A stretch of DNA of 64,000 bases from Comamonas sp. KCTC 72670 (lineage in GTDB: Bacteria > Myxococcota > Myxococcia > Myxococcales > Myxococcaceae), in NCBI GenBank assembly GCA_014656495.1, contig BNCN01000008.1:248001-312000 (forward strand). Reading direction: 5' to 3'. The first letter of the stretch is position 1. Each line of letters opens with the position of its first letter. The position numbers and the translations under genes were made by a program. This document shows positions 52,073 to 60,672 of the stretch, piece after piece. The notes under the pieces were generated by a model. It made no database searches. It saw only the letters and a program-made list of their open reading frames with translations, and was not told the DNA's origin.

Positions 52073-52101
52073 TTGACTTCCAGAGATTGAGACCCAATAT
52101 G
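52073..52101 (+). promoter_or_regulatory. Candidate promoter for the PAS/GAF kinase
   Basis: TTGACT (52073-52078) and AATATG (52096-52101) are spaced by 17 bases; an alternative -10 is TATGCT two bases on. It lies 117 bases upstream of the GTG start. Confidence 0.4.
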
Positions 52102-52217
52102 CTTCGGGCTGACGTCGCCACGGGAGGGGGAACCGCAGGGTCTGGATTCGCTCCCGGCAGCCGCACGTGCTGTCAGGGCCCCGGCCCCTCTCCGTTGAGG
52201 CGCTAGGAGGCCGGCAC

Positions 52218-54389
52218 GTGGCAGACGAGCAGCGGGAAGCGGCAGTCATCGACGCTCCCGAGAAGGCTTCAGGTGGGGTGCCCTCCGGCGAGGGATGCTC
52301 CTTGCTGACGCCCATGAAGCCCCAGCCCTCGCCCGCCAGCGGGCCGGTGGAGTCGGAGCGCTTCCACCACCTGTCGGAGCTGCTGCAAGAGGTGGTGTTC
52401 CAGCTCGACGCGCGGGGGCGGCTCACGCTGCTCGGCGCTGCCTGGGAGCGCCTCACCGGGACGCCCGTGTCCGCCTGGCTGGGCCGCTCGCTCCTGGAGG
52501 CCATCCACCCCGAGGACCGGGACTGCGCCCTGACGGTGCTGTCGGCCGCGCCCGGTGCGCCCTCGCCGCGCCGGGAGGTGCGCGTGGACGTGGGCGGTGG
52601 CCAGGGCCTCCGCTGGGTGGCGCTGTCCGCCCGCGCGCTGGCGACCGTGCCCGGCGAGGTCATGGGCACGCTGCTGGACGTGACGCCGCGGCGCTCCGCC
52701 GAGGAGGCCGTCACCACCCGCGAGCGCTACCTGGAGGCCATGGTGCGCGTGCAGCGGCGGATGATGGGCCACGCGTTGCCGGGGGACCTGTACGGCGCCG
52801 TCGTCGAGCCGCTGGGCCACGTGTCCGCCGCCAGCCGCGTGTACGTCTTCGAGATGCACACCGGCGAGGATGGCGTCCTGCTGGGGTCGCAGCGCGCGGA
52901 GTGGGTGGCCCCCGGCGTTCCTCCGAACCTGGAGGACCCCAACATGCACGGGCTGCCCTTCCACGGCGCGCTGCGGCCCCACCAGGCCGAGCAGCTGCTC
53001 CGGGGCGAGCCCGTGCAGGGCGTGCCTCGCGACTTCACCGAGCTGCTGGCGCCCATGCTGGAGGCGCAGGGCGTGCGCTCCGTGCTGCTGCTGCCGCTGC
53101 ACGTGCATGACCAGCTCTTCGGCGTCATCGGCTTCGACAACTGCCGCGACCCGAGCCCCTGGGGGCCCATCGAGGTGAACCTGCTGTCCGGCGCCGCCGG
53201 CGCGCTGTCGCTGGCGCTGGAGCAGCGCACGGCCAACGCGCTGCGCGTGCGCACGGAGACGACGCTGCGGCGCACCGAGGCCGGCGTCCACCTGCTCATC
53301 GAGGCCTTCCCGGACCCGGTGCTGGTGCACGTGGGGGACGGCGTGCTGCTCTCCGTCAACCCGGCGCTGGTGCAATACCTGGGCTTCCGGGACGCGTCCG
53401 AGCTGGTGGGCCGTCACATGCTGGACCTGGTCCGCCCCGAGGACCGGGGCGCCGCGCAGCTCCACCTGGGGCAGGCGCTGGAGGGCAAGAGCGCGGCGCG
53501 CGTGGTGGAGATGCCGCTGGTGCGCAGCGACGGTGAGGTGGTCATCGCCGATTTGGTGACGCTGGCCGTGGTGCTGGACGGCTCGCCCGCGCGCATCACC
53601 GTGGCGCGCGACTTCACCGAGCGCAAGCGCACCCAGGCGCAGCTGATGTTGACGGACCGCATGGCCTCCATGGGCCTGCTCGCCGCCGGCATCGCGCACG
53701 AGCTGAACAACCCGCTGGCCTACGTGCTGTCCAACCTGGACTTCCTGCACAGCGCCGTGGGCAGCGGGCGCCCGCGGATGTTGTCTCCGGAGGACATCGT
53801 GGAGCTGCGGCAGGTGCTCGACGATGCCCGCGAGGGCGCCGAGCGCATGCGGCAGATTGTCCGCCAGCTCCGCGTCTTCTCGCGCGTGGAGGACGGCAAG
53901 GAAGAGCCGGTGGACGTCCACCAGGTGCTGGAGTCCGTGTCGCAGATGGCCGCCAGCGTGGTGCGCGCCCGCGCCCGGCTGGTGAAGGACTACGGCGAGG
54001 TGCCGCTCGTCCGGGGCAACGAGGGCAAGCTGTTCCAGGTGTTCCTCAACCTCCTCATCAACGCGGCGCACGCCATCGAGGAGGGTGCGTCGGAGACGAA
54101 TGAAATCCGCCTCACCACCCGCGAGGAGGTGGGCGGCCGGGTGCTGGTGGTGGTGAGCGACACGGGCCAGGGCATTCCCCCCGAGCACCTGCGCCGCATC
54201 TTCGACCCCTTCTTCACGACCAAGTCCTCCGGCCTGGGCACGGGCCTGGGGCTGTCCATCTGCGACACCATCGTGACGGCGCTGGGAGGGCACATCTCCG
54301 TGGAGTCGTCGGTGGGCTCGGGCACCACCTTCCGCGTGGCCCTCAACGCCTCGCCGCCGAAGGCCCCGGCGAACCGGCCGGGCATCTGA
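52218..54389 (+). CDS. PAS-GAF-PAS sensor histidine kinase
   Basis: The protein is 723 residues from GTG 52218, which has AGGAGG at 52205-52210; the longer open frame starting at 52167 has no ribosome site. PAS 1 (about 50-165) is followed by a GAF-like region (about 180-350, [35 protein letters not shown]), PAS 2 (about 360-485), HisKA with His494 in [19 protein letters not shown], and HATPase_c ([35 protein letters not shown]). There is no transmembrane segment, so it is a cytosolic sensor. No response regulator gene is adjacent. Confidence 0.92.
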   Translation: MADEQREAAVIDAPEKASGGVPSGEGCSLLTPMKPQPSPASGPVESERFHHLSELLQEVVFQLDARGRLTLLGAAWERLTGTPVSAWLGRSLLEAIHPEDRDCALTVLSAAPGAPSPRREVRVDVGGGQGLRWVALSARALATVPGEVMGTLLDVTPRRSAEEAVTTRERYLEAMVRVQRRMMGHALPGDLYGAVVEPLGHVSAASRVYVFEMHTGEDGVLLGSQRAEWVAPGVPPNLEDPNMHGLPFHGALRPHQAEQLLRGEPVQGVPRDFTELLAPMLEAQGVRSVLLLPLHVHDQLFGVIGFDNCRDPSPWGPIEVNLLSGAAGALSLALEQRTANALRVRTETTLRRTEAGVHLLIEAFPDPVLVHVGDGVLLSVNPALVQYLGFRDASELVGRHMLDLVRPEDRGAAQLHLGQALEGKSAARVVEMPLVRSDGEVVIADLVTLAVVLDGSPARITVARDFTERKRTQAQLMLTDRMASMGLLAAGIAHELNNPLAYVLSNLDFLHSAVGSGRPRMLSPEDIVELRQVLDDAREGAERMRQIVRQLRVFSRVEDGKEEPVDVHQVLESVSQMAASVVRARARLVKDYGEVPLVRGNEGKLFQVFLNLLINAAHAIEEGASETNEIRLTTREEVGGRVLVVVSDTGQGIPPEHLRRIFDPFFTTKSSGLGTGLGLSICDTIVTALGGHISVESSVGSGTTFRVALNASPPKAPANRPGI

Positions 54390-54574
54390 GCGCTGCCTCC
54401 CCGTTCCGTGGCCACGGCGCACGGGACGTGCGATGCGAGGGCCGCTGTCCGTTCGGGGCCCCTCGCGGACTGTAGCCCGCTCGACGGCTGGAGCTTCCGG
54501 AACTGCGCGACTGCCCTGGAGCGTTATCCACTTCCATCCCGGGGGTATGTCCCCTGGCGCCTTGGAGGCAGGCC

Positions 54575-56635
54575 TTGCGCACCCACTTCATCCAGCGCTC
54601 GCTGGCGCTCTTGCTCGTCTTCATGACGGCGACCGCGGCCCACGGCGCAGGCCAGCGCTGGCGGACCTCGCCGCACCCCGAGGCGGCGGGCTCTGGCCTG
54701 TCGGGGGCGTGTGAGGACGCGCGGAATTTCCTCCTGGGGGCGGCCAGCGCCGACATCACCGGCCCCGCCGCCGAGGTGGGGATGATGGGCTACGGCATGG
54801 TGGAGCAGCAGACCTCCGGCATCCACCAGCGGCTGCGCTCGCGGGCGTTCGTCATCGCCTCGCCCTGCAACGGCAAGCGCGTCGTCTTCGTCAGCGCCGA
54901 CCTGGGCATGGTGTTCCAGGCCGTGAAGCAGCAAGTCGTGGAGCGGCTGCGCGCGCGCTATGGCGACCTCTACACCGACGACAACGTGCTCCTCAGCGCC
55001 ACCCACACCCACTCCGGGCCAGGGGGCTATTCGCACTACACCTTCTACAACCTCACCACGCTGGGCTTCTCGCCGCAGACCTTCGAGGCCATCGTCTCCG
55101 GCATCGTCGCGTCCATCGTCCGGGCCCATGAGCGGCTCGCCGGGGGCACGCTGCGTCTGTCCTCGGGGGAGCTGCTCGGCGCCAGCCGCAACCGCTCGCC
55201 CGAGGCCTACCTGCTCAACCCCGCCAGCGAGCGTGCCCGCTACGCGCGCGACGTGGACACGCGCATGACGTTGCTGCGCCTCACGCGCGAGGACGGGACG
55301 GAGGTCGGCTTCATCGACTGGTTCGCCGTGCACGCCACGTCCATGGGCAACGACAACACGCTCATCAGCGGGGACAACAAGGGGCTCGCGTCGTACCTGT
55401 CCGAGCAGGCCCAGGGGGACGGCTTCGTGGCCGCCTTCGCCAACGCCAACGAGGGGGACGTGACGCCCAACATCCTGGGCGGGACGAACGGCGGCGGCGC
55501 CAACGACTTCGAGGACACGTCGATTTCGGCCCGGAAGCAGTACGACTTCGCCGCGAAGCTGTGGGCGGAGGCGGCCACGCCCCTCGAGGGCGGCGTGGAC
55601 TACCGGCACACCTACGTGAAGATGGACGCGGTGGACGTGGCGCCTTCCTTCGCGGACGGCACGCCGCGCACCACCTGTCCGGCCGCCATCGGCGTGTCCA
55701 TGCTCGCGGGCGCGGAGGACGGCCCTGGCGTGGGGCAGGAGGGCGTCACCTGCTCCGGGACGGGCAACGCCTGGGGGCAGTTCAGTTGCTCGCTCACGAC
55801 CACGCCGTGCCAGGGCGAGAAGCCCATCGCCCTGGAGACGGGGAGCATGCGGCCCTTTCCGTGGACGCCCGAGGTGCTGCCCCTGCAGCTCGTCACCATT
55901 GGCAACCTGGCCCTGGTGGCGGTGCCCTTCGAGCTGACCACCATGGCCGGCCGCCGCCTGCGTGAGACGGTGGAGACGGCGCTGGCGCCCACGGGCGTGA
56001 CGGACGTGGTCATCGCGGGGCTGTCCAATGCGTACTCGGGCTATGTGTCCACGCGGGAGGAGTACGCGCGGCAGGACTACGAGGGCGCCTCCACGCACTT
56101 CGGGCCCTGGACGCTGGCGGCGCTCCAGCAGTCGTTCGACACGCTGGCGACTTCCCTGAGGGACGGCGCGGGCGTACCGGCGGGGCCCACGCCGAGGGAT
56201 TTGCGCGGTGAGCAGCTCAGCCTCCAGCCCGGCGTGGTGTTCGACGACAAGCTCCTGTGGGTGGACTTCGGCGACGTCGTCACCGACGCGAAGGCCGCGT
56301 ACGCGCGCGGCGACACCGTCAACGTCACCTTCTGGGGCGGCCACCCGAAGAACGACCTGCACGTGGAGGGCACGATGCTGCGCGTGCAGCGGCGCGAGGC
56401 GGGCGGCGGCTGGACGGACGTGGCGACGGACGCGGACTGGGCCACGCGCTACCGGTGGCAGCGCGAGAACTGCGTGCCCACGCTGGCGTGCTCCCACGTC
56501 ACCGTGACGTGGGACATCCCCGCGGACGCGGCGCCCGGCACGTACCGGCTGGTCCACGAGGGCAACTGGAAGTCGGGCTGGGATGGGAACGTGCGGCCCT
56601 ACTCGGGCGCCTCGCGGGCCTTCAGCGTGCGCTGA
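54575..56635 (+). CDS. Neutral/alkaline ceramidase, secreted
   Basis: The protein is 686 residues from TTG 54575, with GGAGG at 54564-54568 supporting this rare start. A signal peptide (LALLLVFMTATAAHG) is followed by the ceramidase N-terminal domain: LLGAASADITGPAAEVGMMG, YGMVEQQTSGIHQRLRSRAF, the zinc motif ATHTHSGPGGY (His144, His146), WFAVHATSMGN, ISGDNKG and NANEGDVTPN. A C-terminal Ig-like domain (about 540-686) completes it. The enzyme splits ceramide into sphingosine and fatty acid. Myxobacteria make sphingolipids and ceramides themselves, so it could act on self lipids or on prey and host lipids. Confidence 0.95.
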   Translation: MRTHFIQRSLALLLVFMTATAAHGAGQRWRTSPHPEAAGSGLSGACEDARNFLLGAASADITGPAAEVGMMGYGMVEQQTSGIHQRLRSRAFVIASPCNGKRVVFVSADLGMVFQAVKQQVVERLRARYGDLYTDDNVLLSATHTHSGPGGYSHYTFYNLTTLGFSPQTFEAIVSGIVASIVRAHERLAGGTLRLSSGELLGASRNRSPEAYLLNPASERARYARDVDTRMTLLRLTREDGTEVGFIDWFAVHATSMGNDNTLISGDNKGLASYLSEQAQGDGFVAAFANANEGDVTPNILGGTNGGGANDFEDTSISARKQYDFAAKLWAEAATPLEGGVDYRHTYVKMDAVDVAPSFADGTPRTTCPAAIGVSMLAGAEDGPGVGQEGVTCSGTGNAWGQFSCSLTTTPCQGEKPIALETGSMRPFPWTPEVLPLQLVTIGNLALVAVPFELTTMAGRRLRETVETALAPTGVTDVVIAGLSNAYSGYVSTREEYARQDYEGASTHFGPWTLAALQQSFDTLATSLRDGAGVPAGPTPRDLRGEQLSLQPGVVFDDKLLWVDFGDVVTDAKAAYARGDTVNVTFWGGHPKNDLHVEGTMLRVQRREAGGGWTDVATDADWATRYRWQRENCVPTLACSHVTVTWDIPADAAPGTYRLVHEGNWKSGWDGNVRPYSGASRAFSVR

Positions 56636-56644
56636 GTCGCTGCG

Positions 56645-58054
56645 TCAGAGCACCACCTCCGCGCGCATGAGCGTGGAGGCGGGCGTCGTCAGCCGGTGTG
56701 GCTGCACGCGGCGGATGAGCTCGCACAGCCGGGCGGACGGGTTGATGAACTGCACCCCCACGCCCGTGGACAACATGCCCCACGTCTGCGCCTGCGCGGC
56801 GTCCACGTGCCGCACCACCTCACCCGCGCACTCCACCAGCTCGCCGGCCAGCAGCAGCGTGAACTCCAGCCGGTTGAACAGGCGCGGGAAGGGGTCCGCG
56901 CAGCACATGAACAGGCCGCCGCGGCTCAGCTCCGTGCACAGCACCTCCACGTCGCCCGCGCCCGAGCGGCGGCGCACGCGCGCCACCCACGTCAGGGGCG
57001 GCGTGAGCACATTGGATTCAGTCACGGGGCTCTCCGTGTCCAGCCATGCGAGGGAGGGAATCGGCGTGTGGCTCATGGGCGGAGGCGTGTCGGCCTGCGG
57101 CGTGGCCGCGAGCGGCTGGGCGACGGCCAACAGCAGGGCCTCCTTGAACTCCAGCGCGGTGGCGTAACGGTCCTCGCAGCGGCGGGCCAGCGCGCGCAGC
57201 AGCACCTCGGAGAGCGCGGGCGGCACCCCCGGCACCAGCAGGTGCGGCGGCGGCGCGCCCACCGGGCCCGTGCCCAGCGCCAGCTCCACCATCTGTCCCC
57301 GCTCGAAGGGCAGCTGTCCCGTGGCCAGGTAGTAGGCCGTCACCGACAGCGCGTAGATGTCCGCGCGCCCGTCCACCGGCTGCCCCGCGGACTGCTCCGG
57401 GGCCATGTACGCGGGCGTGCCCAGGATGATGCCCGCCGCCGTCTCGTCCTCCCCCGGATGCGGCCGGCGCGCCTTCGCCACGCCGAAGTCCAGCACGCGC
57501 AGCGACGGCGGCTCTCCCGCGTGCCGCACCACGAAGAGGTTGTCCGGCTTCAAGTCCCGGTGCACCACGCCGCACCGGTGCGCCGCGTCCAGCGCGTCAC
57601 ACGCCTGCGCCAGCAGCGTCACCAGCGGCGCGGGCGCCATGGGCCGGGGCAGGTGCGACATGGGCACGCCCTCCAGATACTCCATGACGAAGTAGTGGAT
57701 GCCACCCGGGGCCTCGTTGATGTCGAAGATGTGGACGATGTTCGGGTGGCCCACCACGTTGACCGTACGGGCCTCCGCGTAGAAGCGCGCGCGCAGGCTC
57801 TCGTCCCGACCCAGATGGGGGTGCAGCACCTTCACCGCCACCCGCGCGCCAATGCGCGTCTGCTCGCCCAGGTAGACGGTGCCCATCCCGCCCGTGCCCA
57901 GCCGGCGGACCAGCCGGTAATGCCCCAGCGTCTGGCCCGTGAGGTCCACGGGCGGCGCCTCCAGGTCGCCGGTGGACAGGTACACCTGGGTCCAGGGCTC
58001 ACCGCCACACGCCACATCGCAGGGATGCTCGGTCCGACAGAGCTCGCAGTGCAT
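56645..58054 (-). CDS. Ser/Thr protein kinase with zinc-knuckle-like N-terminus and PilZ-like C-terminus
   Basis: The protein is 469 residues from ATG 58054 (AGGA 4-5 bases upstream). The first 18 residues hold four Cys (Cys3, 6, 12, 16: MHCELCRTEHPCDVACGG), a likely zinc site. The Hanks-type kinase domain follows: LGTGGMGTV, Lys75 in VAVKVL, HRDLKPDN (Asp167), DFG (189-191) and GTPAYMAPEQ. A linker from about 325 leads to a PilZ-like domain (about 375-450, ARVRRRSGAGDVEV, CTELSRGGLFMCC). Its signature has Glu in place of the usual Asp/Asn, so c-di-GMP binding is doubtful. It is probably a cytosolic kinase; targets are unknown. Confidence 0.9.
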   Translation of the reverse strand: MHCELCRTEHPCDVACGGEPWTQVYLSTGDLEAPPVDLTGQTLGHYRLVRRLGTGGMGTVYLGEQTRIGARVAVKVLHPHLGRDESLRARFYAEARTVNVVGHPNIVHIFDINEAPGGIHYFVMEYLEGVPMSHLPRPMAPAPLVTLLAQACDALDAAHRCGVVHRDLKPDNLFVVRHAGEPPSLRVLDFGVAKARRPHPGEDETAAGIILGTPAYMAPEQSAGQPVDGRADIYALSVTAYYLATGQLPFERGQMVELALGTGPVGAPPPHLLVPGVPPALSEVLLRALARRCEDRYATALEFKEALLLAVAQPLAATPQADTPPPMSHTPIPSLAWLDTESPVTESNVLTPPLTWVARVRRRSGAGDVEVLCTELSRGGLFMCCADPFPRLFNRLEFTLLLAGELVECAGEVVRHVDAAQAQTWGMLSTGVGVQFINPSARLCELIRRVQPHRLTTPASTLMRAEVVL

Positions 58055-58186
58055 GGTTCCTGGAAGCAGACACCAGGGCGCGCCCTCCGCGCGCATCACC
58101 CCCGCCCTGCACCGTCTGTCAGGTGGCAATGCGCCGCCGCTCCGTCGACCAGCGGACCCGCGACTCCTGCCGTGGGACGGCTGGCC

Positions 58187-59239
58187 TCAGCTCGCGGCGA
58201 AAGGCGCGGCGTCGACGCGCACACCCACGTACGACGGGAAGCGCGGGATGCCGTCGTTCGACAGCTCCTGGTAGCGGAAGGTGATGATGGCACCCACGGG
58301 GGGCGGCGCCGCGCGCTCCGCGTCCGACAGGCCGGTGCCCACGCTGAAGCGCTTGCCATTGCGCAGCTCCACCTCCAGCGCGCCCAGCCGCCCCTTGTGG
58401 CGGCCCGCCCCGGCCACGTGGCCCACCACCCGCGCCTCGTCGTCCTTGAAGCTCTTCACCTTGAGCAGGGTGTGCGAGCGGCCCGCCTCGTAACGCGAGC
58501 CCGGCTGGCGCAGCATGAGCCCCTCGCCGCCCAGCGCCTCCACGCGCGCCAGCTCCTCGCGCAGGTGCGCCGTGCCGCCGCAGCGCGCGTGCTCGTGCCA
58601 CCGCGCGTACGCGGGACGGGTGCCCTCCATCCACTGGCGGCAGCGCTCCAGCCGGGCCTCGAAGGTGCCCTCGACGCCGGGCGCGTCGAACGCGACGAAG
58701 GACAGCTCCTTCCAGTCATCGCTCCGGTCCTGGCGGCGGACGATGCTCACCGTGCGCTGGAAGCGCTTGCGCCCGCCGAACAGCTCCCCGTCGAGCGGGA
58801 AGTCCGGCAGCCCCGCGGTGAACCACTCCGGCGCGAGGAACGGGTTGCCCAGCCGGGACCAGAACTGCTTGCCGTCCCAGTACGCGCGCACGCCGTCGAG
58901 CTTCTCGCTCATCCACCAGTCCGTGAGGTCCACGTCGTTCTCCCACGATTGGGCCAGCAGGAGGGGCGGGGCCTTTGTGTCATCGCTGGCCGAGGCGCTC
59001 TTCGCCGCGCGGGGGGCGGGCGTGGCGCCGCCGGCCGCGTCACCGCCGCAGCGCGCGTCCTCCGCCGCGTCCCCGCGCACGCGGCGCAGGTGCTTGCAGG
59101 TGCGCCGCTCGATGCCCACGGACTGGTTGCGCCAGGCGGGGCACGAGCACGAGTACACGCCGCCCGTGTTCTTGAGGATGTAGGGCTTGGAGCCCGAGCC
59201 CTGGACCGAGAGTTGTTCCCCATCCGCGATGTCCGCCAT
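58187..59239 (-). CDS. ATP-dependent DNA ligase with N-terminal SWIM zinc finger
   Basis: The protein is 350 residues from ATG 59239. Residues 31-50 form a SWIM-type zinc finger (Cys31, Cys33, Cys48, His50: CSCPAWRNQSVGIERRTCKH). A flexible Ala-rich linker leads to the adenylation domain with motif I EKLDGVR (Lys113), motif III FPLDGELF, motif IV EGLMLR and motif V LLKVKSF, then a C-terminal OB fold (PSYVGVRVDA). It matches the small 'DNA ligase' group (LigE/Lig B3-like) of Gram-negative bacteria. Such ligases seal nicks and are thought to work in repair or in DNA uptake. The SWIM finger probably aids DNA or protein binding. Confidence 0.9.
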   Translation of the reverse strand: MADIADGEQLSVQGSGSKPYILKNTGGVYSCSCPAWRNQSVGIERRTCKHLRRVRGDAAEDARCGGDAAGGATPAPRAAKSASASDDTKAPPLLLAQSWENDVDLTDWWMSEKLDGVRAYWDGKQFWSRLGNPFLAPEWFTAGLPDFPLDGELFGGRKRFQRTVSIVRRQDRSDDWKELSFVAFDAPGVEGTFEARLERCRQWMEGTRPAYARWHEHARCGGTAHLREELARVEALGGEGLMLRQPGSRYEAGRSHTLLKVKSFKDDEARVVGHVAGAGRHKGRLGALEVELRNGKRFSVGTGLSDAERAAPPPVGAIITFRYQELSNDGIPRFPSYVGVRVDAAPFAAS

Positions 59240-59409
59240 GACCGCCCCTCCGTGCCGCATCCTCGCGGCGAATGAGGTGCAGCATACCCCCGAGGTCCGA
59301 CGTTCCCAGGACGTGATGCTGTGGGCATTCCGCCGACGGAGGGGTGGCGCGAGGGCTGAAGGCGCCCCACGATGAGGAGGAGACCCCTGAACCAGGAGGC
59401 AGCACCGCA
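59240..59409. other. Divergent intergenic region
   Basis: About 170 bases between the ligase and gluconokinase genes; promoters for both are expected here but none is clear. Confidence 0.35.
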
Positions 59410-59898
59410 ATGGTCGTCATCGTCATGGGGGTGTCCGGAGCGGGGAAGACGACGGTGGGCCGCTCCCTGGCGGCCGACCTGGGCTGGCGCTTCGTGGACG
59501 CGGACGACCTGCACCCTCGCTCCAACGTGATGAAGATGGCCGCGGGCGCGCCGCTCACGGACGAGGACCGCGCGCCCTGGCTGCGCAAGCTGCGCGACGA
59601 GGTGGCCCGGTCGCTGGCGCAAGGGGAGGACGTGGTGATTGCCTTCTCCGGCCTCAAGCAGTCCTACCGCACGCTGCTGGAGGAACTGGACCCGGCGCAC
59701 GTGAAGTGGGTGTTCCTGCACGCGCCGCACGAGGTGCTCGCCCGGCGGATTTCACAGCGCCAGGGGCACTTCATGCCGGCGTCCCTGCTGAAGAGTCAGC
59801 TGGCGACCATGGAGATTCCGGACCGCGCGCTGAGCGTCGACGTCACGCCGCCGCCCGTGGACATCGTGAAGCGCATCCGTGACGCGCTCGGTGTCTGA
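59410..59898 (+). CDS. gntK: Gluconokinase (GntK type)
   Basis: The protein is 162 residues from ATG 59410. The P-loop is GVSGAGKTT (7-15), followed by GRSLAADLGWRFVDADDLHP, RSNVMKMAAGAPLTDEDRAP and WLRKLRDEVA, the classical gluconate kinase series, then ACSALKQSYR-like FSGLKQSYRTLL and FLHAPHEVLARRISQRQGHF. It phosphorylates gluconate with ATP to give 6-phosphogluconate for the pentose phosphate or Entner-Doudoroff pathway. No gluconate permease is adjacent. Confidence 0.93.
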   Translation: MVVIVMGVSGAGKTTVGRSLAADLGWRFVDADDLHPRSNVMKMAAGAPLTDEDRAPWLRKLRDEVARSLAQGEDVVIAFSGLKQSYRTLLEELDPAHVKWVFLHAPHEVLARRISQRQGHFMPASLLKSQLATMEIPDRALSVDVTPPPVDIVKRIRDALGV

Positions 59899-60018
59899 TA
59901 CCCGCGACTTCCTCCCAGCGCGGGCCGTCAGGGCACCGCCCGCCTGCCTGGCTGGTGTATAGCGCTCCGTCGGATTGCCACCTTTTCCCCCTCACTCCAT
60001 CCGCTCGAGGACCGCGAC

Positions 60019-60660
60019 ATGACGACAGCTCCGACGCCCCCGAAGACCGCCCAGGAGGCCCTCGCGCAGCTCCGGGAGGGCAACCAGCGCTTCGTCCTGA
60101 ACGTGCGCAGCGTGGAGAATCCGCTCGGCCGGTCCGCCCGGCAGGCGCTCGTGGCGGGGCAGAGCCCCTTCGCCATCATCCTCTCGTGCTCGGATTCGCG
60201 AGCGCCCTCGGAGTACATCTTCGACCAGGGGCTCGGGGACTTGTTCGTCATCCGCGTGGCGGGCAATGTCGTCGCGCCGTCGCTGGTGGGCAGCGTGGAG
60301 TTCGCGGCGGCGAAGTTCGGCACGCGCCTGGCGGTGGTGATGGGGCACTCGCACTGCGGCGCGGTGCAGGCCACGCTGGACTACGTGCGTGACGGCAAGG
60401 GCGCGCCCTCCGACAACATCCGCGACATCGTGGAGCGGTGCCGCGAGCCCGTGGCGACGGTGGTGAGCGCCGCCGGGCCCAAGGCGGACCCCGAGTTCCT
60501 GATGAAGGAGGCCGTGCGCGCCAACATCCGCAACTCCTGCGACCACCTCCGGCATGGCAGCCGCCTGCTGGAGCAGCTGTGCCAGAACGAGGGCATGCTC
60601 ATCGTGGGCGCGGAGTACTCGCTGGAGACCGGCGCGGTCGACTTCTTCGACGGCGTCTGA
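60019..60660 (+). CDS. can: Beta-class carbonic anhydrase
   Basis: A 213-residue protein. Zinc ligands are visible as Cys57 (SCSDSRAP), His110 and Cys113 (GHSHCGAV), with the Asp59-Arg61 pair that orients the substrate. The rest (FVIRVAGNVV, GSVEFAAAKFGTRLAVVMGH, RNSCDHLRHGSRLLEQL) fits the plant-type beta class. It interconverts CO2 and bicarbonate in the cytosol, supplying bicarbonate to carboxylases. It precedes the dihydroxyacetone kinase gene by 12 bases and may be in the same transcript. Confidence 0.93.
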   Translation: MTTAPTPPKTAQEALAQLREGNQRFVLNVRSVENPLGRSARQALVAGQSPFAIILSCSDSRAPSEYIFDQGLGDLFVIRVAGNVVAPSLVGSVEFAAAKFGTRLAVVMGHSHCGAVQATLDYVRDGKGAPSDNIRDIVERCREPVATVVSAAGPKADPEFLMKEAVRANIRNSCDHLRHGSRLLEQLCQNEGMLIVGAEYSLETGAVDFFDGV

Positions 60661-60672
60661 ACGAGGGGCCCC

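Noticed and set aside
54524-56557. A 677-residue minus-strand open frame over the ceramidase gene
   Set aside because: It lacks any family feature and is the antisense shadow of a clear ceramidase.
56696-59275. An 859-residue plus-strand open frame across two minus-strand genes
   Set aside because: The kinase and ligase on the other strand have complete catalytic motifs; this frame has none.
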